NCBI RefSeq assembly: GCF_029167205.1
Contig: NZ_JARFPL010000032.1
Span: forward strand, 1-26,882
Direction: 5' to 3'
DNA length: 26,882 nucleotides
From: Methanocrinis alkalitolerans
Lineage (GTDB): Archaea > Halobacteriota > Methanosarcinia > Methanotrichales > Methanotrichaceae
Positions within the stretch are counted from its first letter, which is position 1. Each line of letters opens with the position of its first letter. Made by a program: the position numbers and the translations under genes. A model generated the notes under the pieces. That model saw only the letters and a program-made list of their open reading frames with translations. It made no database searches and was not told the origin of the DNA. Shown here one piece after another: positions 23,109-26,882 of the stretch.

Positions 23109-24065
23109 ATGGAGACATTCACAGGTATATCGGTCGTAATTCCCGTTTATAATGAAGATGATAACGTTTTAGAATTATATAAAAAAATAAAAAGTATTAT
23201 GAGCGCTCAGAACAAGGCGTATGAGATTATATTCATAGACGATGGATCAACCGATAACACATTCCAAGATTTATCTGCAATCCATGAGAATGATGATAGA
23301 GTAAAGATACTCCGATTTAGAAATAATTTTGGTAAAGCTGCTGCCTTATCCAAGGGTTTTGAATATGCAAAAGGAAACATCGTCATTACAATGGACGGAG
23401 ATCTTCAAGATGATCCTGAGGAGATACCAAATTTTCTAGATAAAATTAATGAGGGTTATGATCTAGTGTCCGGATGGAAATACGATAGAAAAGACCCGAT
23501 TACAAAGACCATACCTTCAAAAATATTTAATATTCTAACTCGTAAAATAACTGGTGTGCATATTCATGACTTTAATTGCGGTTTTAAAGCCTACAGAAGT
23601 GACGTGACTAAAAGTATAAGGATTTATGGTGAATTACACAGATATATTCCAGTAATTGCCTTTTGGAAAGGCTATCGAGTTGGAGAAATCAAGGTAAAAC
23701 ATCATGCAAGAAGGCATGGGAAATCTAAATACGGAAGTAGAAGATTACTGAAAGGATTTTTAGATCTTATAACAATTAAGTTCTTATCTGGATTTTCGGC
23801 CAGACCCCTCCATTTTTTCGGCACATTTGGGTTCCTCTTTTTTGTATCAGGCTTTATAATATGCCTATATCTCACGATAATGCACGTATTATTTATATTT
23901 GAGGGCGTGCCTGAATGGGAAATAAGAATGCGTCCTTTGTTATTGATGGGGACACTGCTCATCATATCTGGAATTCAGCTTATATCAGTAGGATTAATAG
24001 GAGAAATGATATATAGCCTGAGCAAAGACGATAATACTTCAATGATTATAGAAGTATTAGAGTGA
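23109..24065 (+). CDS. GT2 polyprenyl-phosphate glycosyltransferase (DPM/GtrB-like)
   Basis: The 318-residue protein has a GT2 domain (about 7-215) with VVIPVYNEDDN, DDGSTDN (44-50), the metal-binding DGD (96-98) in MDGDLQDDPEE, and the RRHGKSKYG motif (about 199-207). Two membrane helices follow at about 237-265 and 275-303, as in the DPM1-like/GtrB class that transfers a sugar from a nucleotide donor to a polyprenyl (dolichyl) phosphate on the inner membrane face. GGAGGAG precedes the ATG. First gene of an AT-rich operon with the two following genes (25 and 4 nt gaps). Codon choice (AAA, ATA, TTA rich) differs sharply from the genes upstream, suggesting transfer. The sugar is not predictable. 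Confidence 0.92.
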   Translation: METFTGISVVIPVYNEDDNVLELYKKIKSIMSAQNKAYEIIFIDDGSTDNTFQDLSAIHENDDRVKILRFRNNFGKAAALSKGFEYAKGNIVITMDGDLQDDPEEIPNFLDKINEGYDLVSGWKYDRKDPITKTIPSKIFNILTRKITGVHIHDFNCGFKAYRSDVTKSIRIYGELHRYIPVIAFWKGYRVGEIKVKHHARRHGKSKYGSRRLLKGFLDLITIKFLSGFSARPLHFFGTFGFLFFVSGFIICLYLTIMHVLFIFEGVPEWEIRMRPLLLMGTLLIISGIQLISVGLIGEMIYSLSKDDNTSMIIEVLE

Positions 24066-24090
24066 TAAATCTATATATTTGGGGGCATAC

Positions 24091-25746
24091 ATGTCAGACA
24101 GTGAGATTTACTTAAACACAACCCTGAATCAGATCCCTCGGCTAATCAGCCTATTGAATCGAAATCCATTATCCAGCACTTATGGCTGCTTCGACAGGTC
24201 TTTTTGGCATTATAACACCTCTGATTTTGCCTGTGCAAGATCCCAAGAGGCTGTATTAACATTAGCTTTATTATATAAGATATCACATACTCAAAATTTA
24301 TATTATAAAAATAGTTTGATTCTGGATTGGATTAATGCTGGATTGCTGTTTTGGGGTAGTATTCAGGAAAGCAACGGCACATTTAATGAATGGTACCCAA
24401 AAGAAAATAGTTTCGTGGCAACTGCGTTTTCATCCTATGCGATCTCCGAGACGTTGCTGCAGTTGGGAGATATGGTGCAAGATAGAGACGGAATCATTTT
24501 CCATCTTAAAAAGGCCGTGGATTGGCTAGGCAAAATTGATGAAAACCGGGCACAAAATCAGGAGGCCGGAGCTGCAATTGCATCGTATAATTTATATTTG
24601 CTAACTAAAGAAACTAAATATAAATACCTATCAGAAGATAAAATAAATTTTATAATAAATAATCAAGCTACTGAAGGCTGGTTTTATGAATATGGCGGAG
24701 CAGATATAGGATATTTATCGCTATGTATAGATTATCTTGCTAAATATTATTCAAAATACAGAGGCACAAATCTTTTAAAGGTTCTTGAAAACGCTGTGAA
24801 GTTTATCAGTTATTTCGTCCATCCCGATTGCACTTTTGGAGGAGGATATGGTAGCAGGAATACGGAATACTTGATTCCCCATGGATTTGAATTATTATCA
24901 GATATGTATCCAGATGCGCGCGTAATTTCAAGCCATATAAGAGAAGCATTGAGGAATAAATCATCGGTCTTCCCCAATTCGGTTGATGACAGATATCTAT
25001 CCTATATCCTGTATACATATCTACAAGCTTATATAGATTCCCGGAAAATTCGCGACGATGGAGTACCAAGATATGATCAGGAATTTACTAAAGATTTTAT
25101 AAATTCTGGCATATGGATATATAGCGATGATGAATTTTATCTGATAACAAATTATAAAATGGGGTGCCCGTTTGTCTTATCGTTTAAGAGGAATCAATAT
25201 TCAATATACGACTCAGGTGTTCAAGTGAAGACGAAAAATGAGGGGAATTTGATTTCTTCGCATTTATCAAGCAGAAATGTATCCCATGTCAGTGAAAGCT
25301 GCATTAATGTGAGCGGGTATATGCACAAAATAAAAGATAATTTAGTAAACCCCGAGAAAATAATTTTATTAAGATTATTCGGATTAACTGTCGGGAGATA
25401 CGATACCATAGGACTAATATTGAAGGATAAGCTTAGAGATAAACTTATAACAGGTTCTAATTCAACGAATGCTACATTTCGTAGAGAAATTTCAATAAAT
25501 GAACACATTGTTGAGATAAAAGATGATATCTGTATGCGTGAAGATATTGATGAATTGATTATAGGCTCAAAGGCATCATATATCTATGTCCCCTCAAGCA
25601 GATATTTTCAAAAATCTGAATTAGATTCTCATCAGATCGTATATAATGATTTTAACAATACAGACCAAGATACGATATCGGTGACAAGAATATACAATCG
25701 AACAGGAGAATTACTAAACCGTCAAATCAAGTGTAATACTGGGTAG
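24091..25746 (+). CDS. unknown 551-residue protein, helical-toroid-like, glycan-related by context
   Basis: ATG at 24091 with GGGGG 5 nt upstream; a TTG 12 bases earlier is in frame but overlaps that site. No signal peptide or membrane helix is evident. Residues about 15-340 are helical with recurring Gly/aromatic turns (QESNGTFNEWYPKENSF, QATEGWFYEYGGADIGYL, GGGYGSRNTEYLIPHG), a pattern typical of (alpha/alpha)-toroid sugar-active enzymes. Residues 350-551 look beta-rich (YSIYDSGVQVKTKNEGN), as in heparinase-like or epimerase/lyase proteins. I do not recognise the family. Its place between a lipid-sugar transferase and a flippase-like protein suggests a role in modifying a surface glycan. 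AT-rich like its neighbours. Confidence 0.8.
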   Translation: MSDSEIYLNTTLNQIPRLISLLNRNPLSSTYGCFDRSFWHYNTSDFACARSQEAVLTLALLYKISHTQNLYYKNSLILDWINAGLLFWGSIQESNGTFNEWYPKENSFVATAFSSYAISETLLQLGDMVQDRDGIIFHLKKAVDWLGKIDENRAQNQEAGAAIASYNLYLLTKETKYKYLSEDKINFIINNQATEGWFYEYGGADIGYLSLCIDYLAKYYSKYRGTNLLKVLENAVKFISYFVHPDCTFGGGYGSRNTEYLIPHGFELLSDMYPDARVISSHIREALRNKSSVFPNSVDDRYLSYILYTYLQAYIDSRKIRDDGVPRYDQEFTKDFINSGIWIYSDDEFYLITNYKMGCPFVLSFKRNQYSIYDSGVQVKTKNEGNLISSHLSSRNVSHVSESCINVSGYMHKIKDNLVNPEKIILLRLFGLTVGRYDTIGLILKDKLRDKLITGSNSTNATFRREISINEHIVEIKDDICMREDIDELIIGSKASYIYVPSSRYFQKSELDSHQIVYNDFNNTDQDTISVTRIYNRTGELLNRQIKCNTG

Positions 25747-25750
25747 ATTT

Positions 25751-26671
25751 ATGTGGGTTAAAAGGGGATTAAGATTGAACAAGAAGTATTATAGGAATTT
25801 GGCTGCCATTATAATAACATTTTTTATTTTTTATTTAATCTTTAAATACGTAGATATACACCAAGTAATAAGCATAATAAGGAATGCAAACCAACCCATT
25901 TTGGGTATTGTGTTCCTGCTAACGGTGCTGATTCCAGCTATTCAAGCCAAAAGGTGGCTGATTATACTTAAGGTAATGGGATACGACTTGTGTTATTCAG
26001 AGGGCGTTCGCGTAGTTATGGCGACACACCCATTTGCATCGATAACACCATCGAAATCAAGCGATTTTATAAAAATATATTATGTAAAAGATAAAATACC
26101 GCCGACAAAAACTGCTGGTAGCGTACTTACTGAGAAAGCGTTAGATATTTCGACACTGCTGGTATTCTGTGTAATAGGTTCGCTATTCTATCCAAAACCT
26201 TTGACAATAATTATAATTATTTTACTAATATTTTTCATTATATATTTTATTATTTCATATTTAGAATTGAATCTACCTATCAGTACCGAAATCAATCAAA
26301 AATTTAGGAATATATTTAGTTCTACAAAACTATTGATGACTGATAAAAAGTCATTCTTCATTGCATTGGTTTATACTATCTCCCTTTGGTTTATCGCAAT
26401 AATCCAGTCGGCGCTGTTACTATCCTCACTTCGAATGGAGGTTCCGTTTTTATTTATAATGGCAAATATGCCAATAGCTATTTTTATGGGACAGATACCC
26501 ATAACACTGGGTGGAATGGGAACCCGAGATGTTTCAATCATCGAATTATTTTCTAATTATGGTACTCCAAGTGAGTTGCTCGCCGTTGGGCTTTTATTTA
26601 CTTTTTTTAGATATTGGGTATTATCTATAATAGGCATTCCTTTTATGCAAAAATCATTAATTAGACATTAA
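25751..26671 (+). CDS. flippase-like LPG_synthase_TM/UPF0104 (AglD/YbhN-like) membrane protein
   Basis: The 306-residue protein has about eight membrane helices and the family marks: SITPSKSSDFIKIYYV (about 97-112), TEKALDI (about 126), and the late GQIPITLGGMGTRDVSIIEL segment (about 251-270). This family includes archaeal AglD-like proteins of N-glycosylation and bacterial YbhN/MprF membrane domains, thought to flip or accept lipid-linked groups. The ATG at 25751 lacks a good ribosome site; an in-frame TTG at 25775 has AGGGGAT just before it and may be the true start. It lies 4 nt after the preceding gene and should work with the glycosyltransferase at 23109. Helix number is estimated by eye. 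Confidence 0.85.
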   Translation: MWVKRGLRLNKKYYRNLAAIIITFFIFYLIFKYVDIHQVISIIRNANQPILGIVFLLTVLIPAIQAKRWLIILKVMGYDLCYSEGVRVVMATHPFASITPSKSSDFIKIYYVKDKIPPTKTAGSVLTEKALDISTLLVFCVIGSLFYPKPLTIIIIILLIFFIIYFIISYLELNLPISTEINQKFRNIFSSTKLLMTDKKSFFIALVYTISLWFIAIIQSALLLSSLRMEVPFLFIMANMPIAIFMGQIPITLGGMGTRDVSIIELFSNYGTPSELLAVGLLFTFFRYWVLSIIGIPFMQKSLIRH

Positions 26672-26693
26672 TCCCACATACCGCACCTTAACT

Positions 26694-26709
26694 TCCTAAA
26701 TAATTAGGA
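26694..26709 (+). terminator. weak hairpin after the glycosylation genes
   Basis: TCCTAA (26694-26699) pairs with TTAGGA (26704-26709) around ATAA, 23 bases after the stop. No long T run follows, so its role as a terminator is uncertain. The remaining DNA to 26882 is AT-rich and shows no gene. Confidence 0.3.
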
Positions 26710-26882
26710 TAAGTTATCTGGTCAAGCAGAAGCCTTATCTGTAGGTGGACAGTTTTATCCGGCATTTCGCATTAACGGTTTGAACGCTCATTAATTTTCC
26801 TGCTATCGATTTTTTGAGAATAGATATCAATCGACTCTGTATAGAGATCAAATAAGGCCAGCTTCATAAAGACTAAGAATAT

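Overview
The window looks like the chromosome of a GC-rich methanogenic archaeon, most likely of the Methanothrix/Methanosaeta group (Methanotrichaceae). The evidence is a Hef-type XPF helicase-nuclease, an archaeal split purL-purQ-purS FGAM synthase, archaeal TATA-box promoters, a class II tRNA-Leu without encoded CCA, an exported CobN-like protein linked to DUF2149/DUF2162/ExbB genes (a gene set I associate with methanogens), and secreted C25 and C1A proteases. The genus assignment is an inference from gene content.

Layout. 1-302: decayed C-terminal end of an IS200/IS605-type tnpB with its right-end hairpin. 324-6253 (minus): a tightly coupled operon purL-purQ-purS-hef with 4-bp ATGA overlaps; PurS is a tandem double-domain protein. 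6550-6791 (plus): a 51-residue CxxC/HxxC zinc-ribbon-like protein followed after 1 nt by tRNA-Leu(CAA). 6958-13415 (minus): an exported, membrane-anchored CobN-like protein, then, from a second promoter carrying a perfect 8-8-8 palindrome, DUF2162 membrane protein, ExbB/TolQ-like channel and an ExbD-like DUF2149 protein. 13496-14400: IS200/IS605 wreckage, with a tnpB pseudogene whose right end abuts the cobN promoter. 14492-20065 (plus): three consecutive secreted PKD-domain proteins, two with full gingipain-like C25 protease domains and one without, all sharing the same basic C-terminal tail. 20187-22961 (plus): a papain-like (C1A) secreted protease ending in five nearly identical 47-48-residue repeats. 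22974-23013: a strong terminator hairpin. 23109-26671 (plus): an AT-rich three-gene set (polyprenyl-phosphate-type glycosyltransferase, unknown 551-residue protein, flippase-like membrane protein), apparently acquired separately.

How the parts work together. The purine genes form the three subunits of FGAM synthase (step 4 of IMP synthesis), with the fork-repair protein Hef riding on the same transcript. The CobN region looks like a complete energised envelope system: an ExbB/ExbD-like proton motor, a polytopic membrane protein with a CPAC motif, and an outside-facing CobN-like tetrapyrrole/metal-binding protein. This is the strongest candidate for an undescribed system. The protease cluster is a cell-surface degradation or sheath-remodelling locus that has grown by tandem duplication. 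The AT-rich end probably builds and flips a lipid-linked glycan for surface glycosylation.
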